64,000 nt of DNA from Procambarus clarkii (Eukaryota > Arthropoda > Malacostraca > Decapoda > Cambaridae), in NCBI RefSeq assembly GCF_040958095.1, contig NC_091216.1, forward strand, positions 3,024,149-3,088,148, written 5' to 3'. How positions within the stretch are numbered: position 1 is the stretch's first letter; every line of letters begins with the position of its first letter. Below, piece by piece: positions 50,027 through 62,040 of this stretch. The notes beneath the pieces were generated by a model that did no database searches, was not told the DNA's origin, and saw only the letters and a program-made list of their open reading frames with translations. Made by a program: the position numbers and the translations under genes.

Positions 50027-53000
50027 GTGAGTGGGTAAGTATAGCGGAAATATCTTATTTAACAACCCACTTTTCAACACTTTGTAGAGATTATTTAATG
50101 TATCAACTATGCATAACAAAGAACAATTATCTTGATTGGAACGTGTCTAAATCTTTGAAATTTGGGGAGAGAGAAGCCATATTGGTGAGTGTTATAACTG
50201 ATATGAGTGGGGCTTCTATGGGGTACTGGTACTATTAAGGGGTAAAGGTAGTTAGAAGACAAGAGTATCAAATATGGGAGAGCTAAAAGGCCCGGCCCCC
50301 AAAATAAACTATCCACAGTAGTAATAACTTGCTACAAGACCATAAATGTTAGTCTAAGGGTTGATCACTGCGCTCCCACCTTGGAAGAAGAGATACTCTG
50401 TAATTCATGTACTTATTTATTAACCCCTTAACAACCCCCCATATACACTCACACCAATAACAAATAATAATAATAACTTTACCACACTATCTTACGTTAA
50501 AAGCCTTGGTCCACGTAGGCAGGATACAAGGTTTACACTAATAACAAGCTAGGGTAAAGTACTACTGGATAAGCACTGAAGCTGGATGCAGCTTAGGGTA
50601 GTGAGACCATGTGGTACCCTAATACAAAACACAACACTTAGGGTAAACAAAACACTGGCAAATACTAACCCCAGGTCTCACCAATAGTTACTACCAGAGT
50701 AGGTACACTCCCTATAATGCCCCGTACTTAGCTTAAGGATACAGGAACTTCAGGTAAGGGAAATAAGTAAGAGGAGAAGGGAGAAGAGTAGGGATACCGC
50801 CACAGAGTAGGTCTTATCCGCACACACCAGCCAGAGAGAAGCACGAGCTAGCCACCAGCCGCCTCCCTCGTGTCGTGGTGCCGGGAGGAGCCTAATTGAT
50901 CGTGCAGCTAAGCACATTAAAGATCTTCCCCTATGCAACGTATTGTTACTTTATGAATGATTAGAAAGTATTAGTAAGCAAAGTTGGTGCCTATGTTATT
51001 ATTTAATAATCAACCCCCAGCTCAGTCTTTAAATGCTCTTTGAGAAACAATAATAGTCTTACGTCTGGCAGGGAAGATACAAACAATTGCCATTCGAAAT
51101 GCGCCAACTGTACTAGGAAGTTTAATAGCTCAATTTTGACCTCTGGTTTCCACTGGAGAACCCAGGGTCGTAACACTGAGGCAGGTCAAAGGGTTAAGGA
51201 AAGATTTCCCTCGAGAGGGTTGAGTACCCATCCAGTTGTATTGTTATGTGCCTCTGATGTACAGAGCAATCGCAGCATAATGCATTATGTTATGATCTCA
51301 GCCTGCAGGAGAAACGAGTCTCCCTCCTTGAGAGTTATTCGTCAAGCCTGACCTGATTAGAAGGTCTAGCAAATATTGAGGTGACAACGCATATGTAAAA
51401 TAGTTGCTTGGATATGTATAACAGTTTGAGATTATGGGCAATGAAGAAGAAAACAGATAAATGACTGGCTAGGAGATGTGGACATTTTGCTGGAGGCGTG
51501 AGGCTCGCTTCTGGAAGGGCTTTGACCTCACTTGAGTGCCAGACATCGCAGGGGAAAGCTGCGCTCCGTGAGCTCCCGCCAGAAGGGAACCCCTAGTGAT
51601 ATATCTCGAAGAGAAAAGAAGTGTGTAGACGTGCCAGCTGTGGAACCGAGCTGGGAATGTTGTGGTATCAAGTCCTGGTCGACGAGCAGAGTTTAATAAG
51701 CTACTCAGAGGCATTTTCGTGGGCTGTGTGGAGCGCCCTGACCAGACGCCGTCAGAGGGAAAGCGCCCTCGATCAGTTAATCTGTGGTAAGCACGATATA
51801 CGCCAGTTCATAGTGATTGCTTGTAGTTGGTCGTGTGCCCAGCGACAGTAGCAATGTTTATTTATAAGTTAGACATGTTTTAATAAGGCAGAAGGCCTGA
51901 AATAGGAGAGTGAAGAGGGAGGAACACGGAGCGACGTCCATCCCCTCTGAGCGCTGGCAGGTGACTGAGGGAGCCTGGCTCCTGATGGAGGAAGACCCTC
52001 CCAGCGAGTGAGGACCGCCGCCAGGCGAGGTGGAGTATGGACCCGCCCAAAACGGGGGAGTCCACTCTCACTGTATATAGAGGACAGATAGAGGTTGGAG
52101 ACAAACATATTGTGTGAATATTTTTGTTTGTGTTAAAGGGGAAACATTTTATTGGAGTGTCGATGGGTTGCAGGTTTGTTCTTTGGGGAAGAAGTTGCTG
52201 AGAACTTCGAAGCCAGCCTAGATGAAGTAATTGATGAGACTCCAAGGTAGTGGAGGCGAGGACCTCGAGCTGTGAGAAGCAGTGAAGAGGAGTGTCACGT
52301 GCTTCTGTAGAGGTGCAGAAGCACCATAGTTGCTCGAGGAAACTTCATGGTGTAGCAGCCGAGAGAGCTGTGGAGGAACCTAGCAGAAGGGTGAAGCACC
52401 GTAGTTACTCAAGGAAACTTCATGATAGCAGCCTGGAGAAGCTGCAGAGGATCCTGGTAGTGAAGCCCGGAAGAACCTAAAGATATTAGGGTAGTGAACT
52501 TCCAGAGGTGGAAGGGAAGTTCTGGTGGATTACTTCTAGGGAGTTGATAGTGTTTGGTTGTCATTAGCGTGCAAGACGCAGTGAGAGGTGAGTGACTGTT
52601 TGCATTCTTATGTCAAGGAGTGTTTTATACTGAAGTTTAGAGTTACAGTCGTAGGCTGGATTACCTACAGATGTATGCGTTCTAGGACTGATATTGATCG
52701 ATTAATTATTGTTGTGCATCAATGAACATTTATACTGATATATGTTATTGCATTCAAGTGCTGATTTTCTATATATATATATTATCTTGCTGATAGTGCA
52801 ACAGTGTATGTAGACTTGATCAACTTGAGGAGGTTGATAGTATCAGGTGGTGAACCAGGAGATAGGATACCACTTGATAAGCTGATAATAGAGTTCTGAT
52901 GGTGTTGGAGTGCAACCTGATTGTGATATTATAGAGTATAGGATTCATTATTATTATATGTGTGTATGTATCGTGTATGTGCTTTGTCCAGTAAATGTAT

Positions 53001-53535
53001 CCCAATTTGCTGGTGTTTGCCTTTGTCCTAGTGAGGCTTCCCAGGAGGTAGTAAAGAAGGAGAGAGAGAGAGAAAGAACCAAGAACCACTGCTGTGGACA
53101 GGGTAGGAGGTAATACTAGTAAGTCATAGGGGATTGAGGAGATCATATCTCATAAGGAGAGAGTGGGGAGTCACAGCGGCTCGAGTGGGTGTGTGCACGT
53201 GACAACGAGGCTAAGTGTTGGAGCCGCATCCCCTAAACGTGTGACGTTGAGCCCCTCTCCAAGAGCCAGAAGCGCCAAGGGTGATCTCCTAGTATAAGCA
53301 CTCTACCGAGTTGTGGGTTGGGTTGTCCATAGAGAAGGATCAACGACGACAACACCAACCAACCCACAGTCTATAATAATTATGCTTAATACACTGGATG
53401 ACGAACACGTCACAGTTATGTTAGGTTGATTAACGATCCAACCCAACCTTGCAGGTTAGGTTGGGTTGGTTCGTTAATGCAAGATTCTCAACTAATTAAA
53501 AAAAACATTGGGGCTATCACTATGGGTCACTGTTA
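50027..53535. other. Unassigned region, possible LTR-like and UTR-like sequences
   Basis: No frame over about 120 codons and no recognisable protein. 50380-50940 has a minus-strand AATAAA-like signal near 50420. A TATA-like CTGTATATAGAGG lies at 52071. A diverged tandem duplicate of GAAGCACC(A/G)TAGTT...AGGAAACTTCATG occurs at 52319-52349 and 52403-52433. An (AGAG)n run lies near 53070, and an imperfect inverted repeat of AACGATCCAACCCAACC lies at 53431-53485. LTR retrotransposon ends are a reasonable guess but could not be delimited. Confidence 0.35.
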
Positions 53536-53559
53536 GATGGAGGAGCTGGTAGGCGGTGG

Positions 53560-54045
53560 ACAACGGTGTGACCCGTTAGATGAATGGTGGATTAACAGGA
53601 CGATGGTTCACTGGTAGATGAATGGTGGATTAACAGGGCGATGGTTCACTGGTAGATCAATGGTGGATTAACAGGATGATTCACTGGTAGATCAATGGTG
53701 GATTAACAGGACGATGGTTCACTGGTAGATGAATGGTGAATTAACAGGGCGATGGTTCACTGGTAGATCAATGGTGGATTAATAGGACGATGGTTCACTG
53801 GTAGATGAATGGTGGATTAACAGGACGATGGTTCACTGGTAGATCAATGGTGGATTAACAGGACGATGGTTCACTGGTAGATGAATGGTGAATTAACAGG
53901 ACGATGGTTCACTGGTAGATCAATGGTGGATTAATAGGACGATGGTTCACTGGTAGATGAATGGTGGATTAACTGGGCGATGGTTCACTGGTAGATGAAT
54001 GGTGGATTAACTGGGCGATGGTTCACTGGTAGATGAATGGAGCTT
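53560..54045. repeat. 38-bp tandem repeat, about 12 copies
   Basis: Unit GGTTCACTGGTAGATGAATG plus GTGGATTAACAGGACGAT, with alternations GATCAATGG/GATGAATGG and ACAGG/ATAGG/ACTGG. One unit near 53670 is shortened. Confidence 0.93.
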
Positions 54046-54189
54046 TAACAGGGGGCACCGAGGGATAATGGTGTTAATATCACACAATTCGCTCTTGTAC
54101 CCAATAAGACTTGTATGATTTGTAGGTTAAGTCAGGACAGTTAGTGATGCATCGACATTATTTACACGTTACATGTGTAGTGAGAGGCG

Positions 54190-55797
54190 GGGGGGGGGGG
54201 GGGTGACAGTCGGGACTGCCAGCCGACGAACGGAAGGGCAGACAGTCACCACAGTCAGCCGACGAACGGAAGGGCAGACAGTCACGACTGCCAGCCGACG
54301 AACGGAAGGGCAGACAGTCACGACTGCCAGCCGACGAACGGAAGGGCAGACAGTCACGACTGCCAGCCGACGAACGGAAGGGCAGACAGTCACGACTGCC
54401 AGCCGACGAACGGAAGGGCAGACAGTCACGACTGCCAGCCGACGAACGGAAGGGCAGACAGTCACGACTGCCAGCCGACGAACGGAAGGGCAGACAGTCA
54501 CGACTGCCAGCCGACGAACGGAAGGGCAGACAGTCACGACTGTCAGCCGACGAACGGAAGGGCAGACAGTCACCACAGTCAGCCGACGAACGGAAGGGCA
54601 GACAGTCACGACTGTCAGCCGACGAACGGAAGGGCAGACAGTCACCACAGTCAGCCGACGAACGGAAGGGCAGACAGTCACGACTGCCAGCCGACGAACG
54701 GAAGGGCAGACAGTCAACACAGTCAGCCGACGAACGGAAGGGCAGACAGTCACGACTGTCAGCCAATGAACGGAAGGGCAGACACGACTGCCAGCCAATG
54801 AACGGAAGGGCAGACAGTCACGACTGCCAGCCAATGAACGGAAGGGCAGACAGTCACGACTGCCAGCCAATGAACGGAAGGGCAGACAGTCACCACAGTC
54901 AGCTGACGAACGGAAGGGCAGACAGTCACGACTGCCAGCCGACGAACGGAAGGGCAGACAGTCACGACTGCCAGCCGACGAACGGAAGGGCAGACAGTCA
55001 CGACTGTCAGCCGACGAACGGAAGGGCAGACAGTCACCACAGTCAGCCGACGAACGGAAGGGCAGACAGTCACGACTGTCAGCCGACGAACGGAAGGGCA
55101 GACAGTCACCACAGTCAGCCGACGAACGGAAGGGCAGACAGTCACGACTGCCAGCCGACGAACGGAAGGGCAGACAGTCACGACTGCCAGCCGACGAACG
55201 GAAGGGCAGACAGTCACGACTGCCAGCCGACGAACGGAAGGGCAGACAGTCACGACTGCCAGCCAATGAACGGAAGGGCAGACAGTCACGACTGCCAGCC
55301 AATGAACGGAAGGGCAGACAGTCACGACTGCCAGCCAATGAACGGAAGGGCAGACAGTCACGACTGCCAGCCAATGAACGGAAGGGCAGACAGTCACGAC
55401 TGCCAGCCAATGAACGGAAGGGCAGACAGTCACCACAGTCAGCTGACGAACGGAAGGGCAGACAGTCACGACTGTCAGCCAATGAACGGAAGGGCAGACA
55501 GTCACGACTGCCAGCCGATGAACGGAAGGGCAGACAGTCACGACTGCCAGCCGATGAACGGAAGGGCAGACAGTCACCACAGTCAGCTGACGAACGGAAG
55601 GGCAGACAGTCACGACTGTCAGCCGATGAACGGAAGGGCAGACAGTCACCACAGTCAGCTGACGAACGGAAGGGCAGACAATCACGACTGCCAGCCGATG
55701 AACGGAAGGGCAGACAGTCACGACTGCCAGCCGATGAACGGAAGGGCAGACAGTCACCACAGTCAGCCGACGAACGGAAGGGCAGACAGTCACGACT
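54190..55797. repeat. 36-bp satellite, about 44 copies, all six frames open
   Basis: Unit CACGACTGCCAGCCGACGAA plus CGGAAGGGCAGACAGT, alternating with CACCACAGTCAG and with CCAATGAACGG or CCGATGAACGG variants. The variants are arranged in higher-order patterns. One unit near 54780 is shortened, shifting the frame. Since 36 is a multiple of 3 and no frame holds a stop, long frames of up to 552 codons exist (12-residue repeats such as SRDCLPFRSSAG). There is no start-region signal, so I regard them as by-products. Preceded by a run of about 18 G at 54189. Confidence 0.97.
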
Positions 55798-56024
55798 GGG
55801 TGTTACACTTGTACGGGAAGTAATCATTGCTAACAGGTATTGTATCTCACACCCCCTAAACCTTCCTTCATGCTGACACTAACCTGGTAATGCTAATCTC
55901 CTCACTAAACCTTAATGGCTTCACACAATCTACTTTAAATGTTCCTTGAAGCTACCTTGAAAAATGTTTTTTTCCTATGTGAATCCTTATTTGCCTAATT
56001 GCTGCAAAGGGGCCTTAAGGCTGA

Positions 56025-56275
56025 GTGGACAGCTTTCGTTATTCCTAGTCCTAAGGTTCCGAGTTCAATCCCCGGCGGAGGCGGAAACAAATAGGTAGAG
56101 TATCATTCACCCTGATGATCCTTTTCACCTAGCAATAAATCGGTACCTAACAGACAGCTGCTACGGGGTGCTTCATGGGGGTGTGTAACAAAAAGGGGGC
56201 TTGGTCGAGGACCGGGCCGCAGGGACACTAAACCCCGAAATCATCTCAGGATGACCAAGATAACCTGATTGAAAC
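56025..56275 (+). mobile_element. tRNA-derived SINE, CR1-tailed, copy 2
   Basis: Same family as 48690-48955: GGCTGAGTGGACAGC (A box), AGGTTCCGAGTTCAATCCCC (B box, decayed CpG), GTGTGTAACAAAAAGGGGGC and the tail GACCGGGCCGCAGGGACACT...ATCTCAGGATGACC. More diverged than copy 1. Confidence 0.83.
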
Positions 56276-56615
56276 TGACTAAACCAATTTGAAACTCTTC
56301 CCTAAACGTTTCTCCTCCCGAAATTAAAGTCTAATGTTTGCTGTATCTCTCACGCTAATTCTTTGTTACAGTATATGAAATGATCAACTGTATGAATCTA
56401 TTTAAATCATTTGGAATTCTCTTCTAATTTCCTCCCTTCCCCTCATTCCCAGGCATGTTGCAATGATAATTACAGTTGAAAAACCATACTTACACTACCT
56501 GATGTACGAAACATTTTAAAACACTGTATAAAACATTGATAAAACAAACATTTTGGTTTTGAAAGTTTGCAACTTCGTTCGTCACTTATGCCCTTCTTAC
56601 CCTACTATTTTATCT
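56276..56615. other. No gene seen
   Basis: AT-rich DNA between the SINE and the first LTR-like unit, no frame of interest. Confidence 0.45.
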
Positions 56616-57723
56616 TGTAATGTACCACTATAAATGTGTTTTAGTAATATTCACATACAACGAGACAGGATAGTTGAGGGCGCCACGCTGTCTGGTCTTA
56701 GTAATTAAGGGATCTCACCCTTTAGAAGTAATGACTACAGGTTGACCTTGCCTTTTGCTAAGCCGATAATTGCAGACGGCTGGCTGGCCTTTTGCTAAGC
56801 CGATAATTGCAGACGGCTGGCTTGTCCTTCAGACAAGCAGCTGCCTATTGTTTTAGGGAGAGAGCCTGAGGCTATCTTACCGGGTAGGCAGGGCTTAGCT
56901 CCAGGATCCCCCACAAATACCCATGGAAGTGTACTTTTGAGAGGAGAAAATTGAATGTTGAGCAGAACAGTAGTGGAGACCGCTGGTCGTGAGTCCCACA
57001 GCCAGGCCAGGCTTACACAGGCCGGGTGGGGAACTCAACTGTAACCATCCCACCCCCTCCCCTCTCTATCAAACTTTGGCTCAGTCTTGGGTGAGTGAGC
57101 TTGTGAGGTGACGTATAGTGTGTTTTCCAACTTAGGTGTTTGATTTTCAGGGGCAGTCAGCCGTAGAACTGTCAATTTCCTGTATGGTGATTCACATTTG
57201 TATATTCATGTTGATACTGAACATGTTATGATATAGTTGAATTGTATTACCCATTTAAGTGAAGACCTAATAGTAAACATAAATGATTAATTTGTTGCTG
57301 CAAATTGGCTTTAATTCCGATCCCGGGATCTTGGGTTTCCTATGGTAGGTTGCAGGTTGGAAGGGATAGGGGAGGGGGGAAGAGTTCTCGGATGCTTATG
57401 GACTTGAAGGCTTGATTATATACGATTACAAACTTACAGTTGATAGTGAAAATCTCCGATAGTGTTGTACAGACAAGTTCCATTCCTTGTATTACATAGG
57501 TTTACTAGAATGGATGGTGGCGGTGGAAAGTATTAGTCTCTCGAGTTTACTGGTAGCTGATCAGGTACAATGCCTTGTTCTTGTGGTACCTTGGTGATCA
57601 ATCATCGAGGTTACAGGGTGTTGAACTGGAGCGTGTAGTATGAACTCTGGGGAACTCTAGAATAGTTAATATAATGACCGGGCTAATGGACAGAAGAGCT
57701 ATTAGTTTCCGTTTTTCGTTACA
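56616..57723 (+). mobile_element. LTR-like unit 1 (about 1.1 kb)
   Basis: Begins TGTAATGTACC and ends CGTTACA. Homologous along its length to 58057-59353: shared GGGGCAGTCAG, ACAGACAAGTTCCATTCCTT, GAATGGATGGTGGC, GGTGTTGAAC and CTCTAGAATAGTTA. Contains a 36-bp tandem duplication (CTTTTGCTAAGCCGATAATT...) at 56747-56823. No clear target duplication. Probably a solo LTR. Confidence 0.6.
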
Positions 57724-57839
57724 GTAACATCTTGCATCTAACCAAAAACATTTGGTTTCCTATAATTTCACCTTTTTAATGTTGCATGCATCATCATTGC
57801 AGCATGACTTAACCACGTTTTAAATCCTCGGTATTGCTT

Positions 57840-58055
57840 TGCAAATTTGCAACCCAGGACGGGAGGCATCCTTTACATCCTCAATAACCCCTACAATGGT
57901 CCTCTGCTGTTATTATTTAATCTTAGTCTGAGGCATAGTATCTTACCTGACAGTTGGACACTGACTCATAATACCCAAGCCAAATTAACAACAGTGCAGG
58001 CCCACATCAGAAAATTAATGAGAGTCGAGAGTTAAGAGTTGAAGCGATACTCGGG
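57840..58055 (+). mobile_element. LINE RT fragment between two LTR-like units
   Basis: A 62-codon frame includes GGILYILNNPYNGPLLLLFN and LSLRHSILPDSW, the RT region just before the PIPKP-NYRPI block of I/Jockey-type LINEs (LFNxSLxxxxLPDSWK). The continuing block appears at about 59510 (SCKFKVLENIIHDRLTIQIR) beyond the second LTR-like unit, so the latter interrupts this LINE. Confidence 0.65.
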
Positions 58056-58056
58056 G

Positions 58057-59353
58057 TGTAACACTAAGGTGTTTGGTATAGTTGTATCTAATACATACAT
58101 AGAGATACACGAGTCACAGACAGGAATTTGAGAAGGCGCCAGTTTGTCGGCTTGAAATTCACACCTCTAAGAGTTAATGACCACCAAGTGACCTGAGTTC
58201 AGATCATGCGAATTTCACCTTACTTCTACTAATCTTATAATTGGAGCCTGGTAGCCTTCAAACATGCCGAAGTTTAAGGAGTGGCTTGGTAGAGAGCTGG
58301 AGGATATCTACTTGTGGGGGGGAGTTAGCTACTAGGTTCCCTAATATATACTCGGAGAGCTATCGATTCGAGAGCATTAACAAGACAGAAGACCAGGCAG
58401 CAGAGCAGGAGGACAACAGCCGAGACAGGCTGTCGGTCGGACGGGGGTGAAGCTGCCTGACAGCTGCAGACTCCCCCCCCACCCCCCTCTATCCAGCTAT
58501 AGGCAGACACTTGGTGAGTTGAACATTAAGGTGACTTGGTCGTGTTTACATATGTTGTGTGATGATCAGGGGCAGTCAGTTGTAGTGTTCTCAAATTCTT
58601 GGCTGATGACTCATTTTGCATATAAATCTTGGAACATTTGAATTGCTTAAAGTATGATACTTCATGTGAAATATAATTGAATTTATTATTTAAATTTTCT
58701 TTTACTGTGTTCCCTAGAGATTTTGAGTTGAGGTGAGAAAGCCTCTGGGATTACTGGTTCCATGATTTTACTGAGTACATGATAAAGATGGGACATACTA
58801 ATAATGACCTTGATAACATCTTTTGAGAATTTTGTGATACAGACAAGTTCCATTCCTTGTCTTGTATGTAATGATCATGAATGGATGGTGGCAGCATTTC
58901 GTCTTCTACTATCTACTCTTCTACTTCTACCTATCTACACCTCTCCCTCCACCCCTCTCAACTCTCACTTTCAACTAATGACCCTCCTCGCTCCTCCCAC
59001 CTCCCTACCTCTCACCCCAAACCCTCACTAATTACTTCACTATTCATTTCTTTCATTTCGTTTCCTCTTATACGTTTGTGGCAATGATTCTGTATTCTAG
59101 AGTTCTCTCTAGGGTTTCGGGTAACTGATCCAGTTACGGCGCCTTGTAGTCTTAGCACCTAGGTAGTCAAATACCTAGGTTACAAGGTGTTGAACGAGAG
59201 AGGTTGCCTTAGGATCTCTGGGAGTGCTCTAGAATAGTTAGCTAACTGGGGACGGGAAAACGGACTAGAGAGAGCTGTTTCCCCCGGCATCGTTAGTTAA
59301 CTGGGGGGTGGAATAATGGACAAGATAGAGCTATTTCCCCCACCCCCGTTACA
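58057..59353 (+). mobile_element. LTR-like unit 2 (about 1.3 kb), probable solo LTR
   Basis: Begins TGTAACACTAAGG and ends CCCCGTTACA, flanked by CGGGG (58052-58056) and AGGGG (59354-59358), a 5-bp target duplication with one difference. Diverged relative of unit 1, longer by C-rich and TCTACTTC-type simple sequence (58900-58970). Insertion separates two parts of a LINE RT frame. Confidence 0.68.
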
Positions 59354-59479
59354 AGGGGACTTCCAATCATAGATATTAGACAATTGCACCACCACATGGT
59401 CAAATAAATTGCAACCTGAAATGTCTTTTATTACCCAGAGCCGAGGTTCGACTCCTGCTCACAAGCACCTAATTTTATC

Positions 59480-61335
59480 ATTGATACATCACATTAATGT
59501 GATTTCTTGGTGCCTTCAGACCCATCTCTGACATCCTGTAAGTTTAAAGTTCTTGAAAACATTATACACGACAGGCTAACGATTCAAATTAGACTCCAAC
59601 TTGCTCCTAGTCTGTATGGTTTCCTTTCTGGAAGAAGCATTCAGACTTGCTCTACTGAATATTTTATTTGACAGGGACCATGTTCTCGGGCGACATTTAT
59701 TGACCTCCAAACTGCTTTTGATTCATCAAAAAGGGGAAATATCTTAGAACAATTAACCTCTTTTGGAGATAATGTTATACTTGACATACCTCAAGGGGGA
59801 CCCTTGTATCACAACTGCCTCAGTTCTTTCAAGGGGGCTCAAAAGTAAACATTCTGCACCATTTGAGTCGAGTTCGTCGAAAGGAGGCATGCTTAGCCCA
59901 TCATTGTTCAATGTGCTAAAACACCAAATAAACTGATATTCCCACACTAGCTGATGAAGCTGTCATCTTATGTCTGACATTTGTATTGTTTCGAATACCC
60001 AAACGAGACTGCAAGCTCTGTGCGATTCACTTGCTGCTAAAAGCATCGAATTCAGTATTGTATATAATTTAATCTATCGCTCTTTTTCCCTAAAATGAAT
60101 CAATGTCCCTCAAGCTTTTAAAGTCAACAACCAAAACAAATATAGGCAGCACAAATACCTTTGAGTAGGTATCAGTGACAATGTAAACGACCATCTTAGG
60201 TTAAAAGACAAATCACTGAAAATACTTTCTGGTAAGAAAATTGGTATTAATGTTAAATATGATAGACTATTCAACACTTGTTAGTTGATTGCATTTAGCT
60301 TCCCCGCCTCTGTTTGAACAAATTGGAAGTAATACATAATGAAGCCATGAGGGTAATTCTTGGTACCCCAAGATGCACATGAATCATTAACTTGAGGGAA
60401 GAACTGAAGCTTCCAACTATACTGGAGAATCATACAAGTCAACTCAACCTTTTCCCTTAAAGTCATGAGACCCTACATCTGCAGCCTTGCTCGGAGACAA
60501 AGTATTCTGTACCGTTAACACCGTATTAAGTGGTGCAACATACCAACTCACTCCTTGTATGATAAATGACCGAGTAAAATCCCAACAATCTAATCAAACT
60601 GAACATTCCTTTTAAATGCAATATACCTGCAACTGATATTCCTCTTCATCTGTTCCCACAATTCAAATACCATACACACCTGACACTAAGAAAAGTAATG
60701 AGAATCTGCTCTTTCCAAAGCTGTCACACTTTAAATAATTGCCTCTCGTCATAACTTTCAAGATCCCATGAGTACTGTCTACACCGATGACCCAGTCCAA
60801 TCATCTACAGGACGGACTGCAGCAGTATGCAGGTACAGGAACAATACTTCCACACAGTAAGTGTCAGGTTTAACAACTGGCTGACCTCTGTACAAACTGC
60901 TGCTGCACTACAACTAGCTCTCAGTATATATAAAGTCACAGGAGGTGGTGAAATAATTGTGTTTCAAAGTCTGCTCTTCAAGCTCTTTAAAACTTTTCCA
61001 GCATGATCGACAGTAAGAGCGTCATAATTGCACTTATAAATAGTCGCAGAATAAAGGGTTCAGAATCTCATGTATGGATACCATCTCACAAATATAACCC
61101 ACCATAATGACTGACTGTAGCCAAATTTGCGTGTAACAAGGAAGAAGTTGAATTAGACCTAGGTGTCCCCATCTCTTGTCAAGACTATATTGTTGAACAC
61201 TCGGGTATAAGAGCATAACCCCAAGCATAAAAACCTGTTTTGTTTAGATCAAAAACCTATGTATATGGGCAGCACAAAACGTTCCCAAGACTGGGCGACG
61301 TTTCTGAAAATCCAAGTCAGGCCAAACCGACCTGC
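59480..61335 (+). mobile_element. RNase-H LINE, heavily decayed
   Basis: Blocks in order across all frames: CKFKVLENIIHDRLTIQIRL, PSLYGFLSGRSIQTCSTEY, TFIDLQTAFDSSKRGNIL (motif A), SSSKGGMLSPSLFNVL (motif B), GYN-type thumb remnants (YIMKP..FLVPQDAH), STVYTDDPVQSSTGRTAA (RNase H first Asp), and SHINLT-like and LGVPISC pieces near 61090-61170. No frame is longer than about 64 codons. Continues the LINE started at 57840. Related to the element at 27480-30880. Confidence 0.65.
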
Positions 61336-61384
61336 ACAAGACATTAACATACTGAGAAGCTGCACATTTACCACATAATATATC

Positions 61385-62040
61385 ATAACACTTGACAGAC
61401 TGAAAAAGCCATCGACACACTGGCTTGACTACTAGATGTAAATTATGAATGACCTTCCACGTCCGATAAAATACTTCTTTGACAACTACAAAATAAAAGA
61501 TTCCTCCAACAATACACTGACTATTTGGACCCTAATGCTGGAGTGCCACAAGGTTGTGTACTCGCGCCAACATTACACCTCACACTACAGAGGGAAGGAA
61601 GGGGAGGAGTGGCGGCCCTGCTGATAAAGGATTAGGGTTTCCAGGAGATTGATATCCCGGGCTGCGAGGAGTTCAGAGACTACATAGCAGTCACCATGAC
61701 GATGGCAGGACCAAAGACAGTAGCTGTGATATATAACCCTCCATTAAATGACAACCATTGCAGTTCCTACCATAACTGAAAGGGCAGACTGTCGCCTGTT
61801 AAAAATCGATTCCGACTTCCAATCATAGAGACTCCACCCATTAAAAGATACAAGAACCATATGGTGGCACAGCGAGCGAGCTAAACTATTGGACATGGCA
61901 AACGTTTTAATCCAACATGTAATCAACACGTAATGATTAACCAGCTTGACTTTACCTCTAATTCACTGAACGATTCACATACATGGGAAATAAAGTTCGA
62001 AGACTCATGGGAATGAGTGAACACTGTCTTTACGTTTAAA
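61385..62040 (+). mobile_element. LINE fragments: RT and endonuclease scraps
   Basis: 61390-61580 has KKAIDTLA and NAGVPQGCVLAPTLHLTL (motif B of a Jockey-like RT). At 61586 it changes to REGRGGVAALLIKD, GCEEFRDYIAVTMTMAGPKT and VAVIYNPPLNDNH, an APE endonuclease middle section. The order (RT then endonuclease) is opposite to a single LINE, so these are two elements joined near 61586. Confidence 0.6.

Noticed and set aside
53400-53500. Telomere-like (TTAGG)n array
   Set aside because: Only a few scattered GGTTAGGTTGG words in an imperfect inverted repeat, no regular pentamer array.
54190-55797. CRISPR-like array
   Set aside because: Units are contiguous without unique spacers, and the genome is eukaryotic.
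54169-55827. Long open frames (up to 552 codons) on both strands
   Set aside because: They follow from a stop-free 36-bp tandem repeat; equal openness in all frames and the lack of flanking coding signals argue against a gene.
56616-59353. One complete LTR retrotransposon with two LTRs
   Set aside because: The interval is only about 330 bp and belongs to a LINE that continues beyond the second unit; no gag-pol and no primer site.
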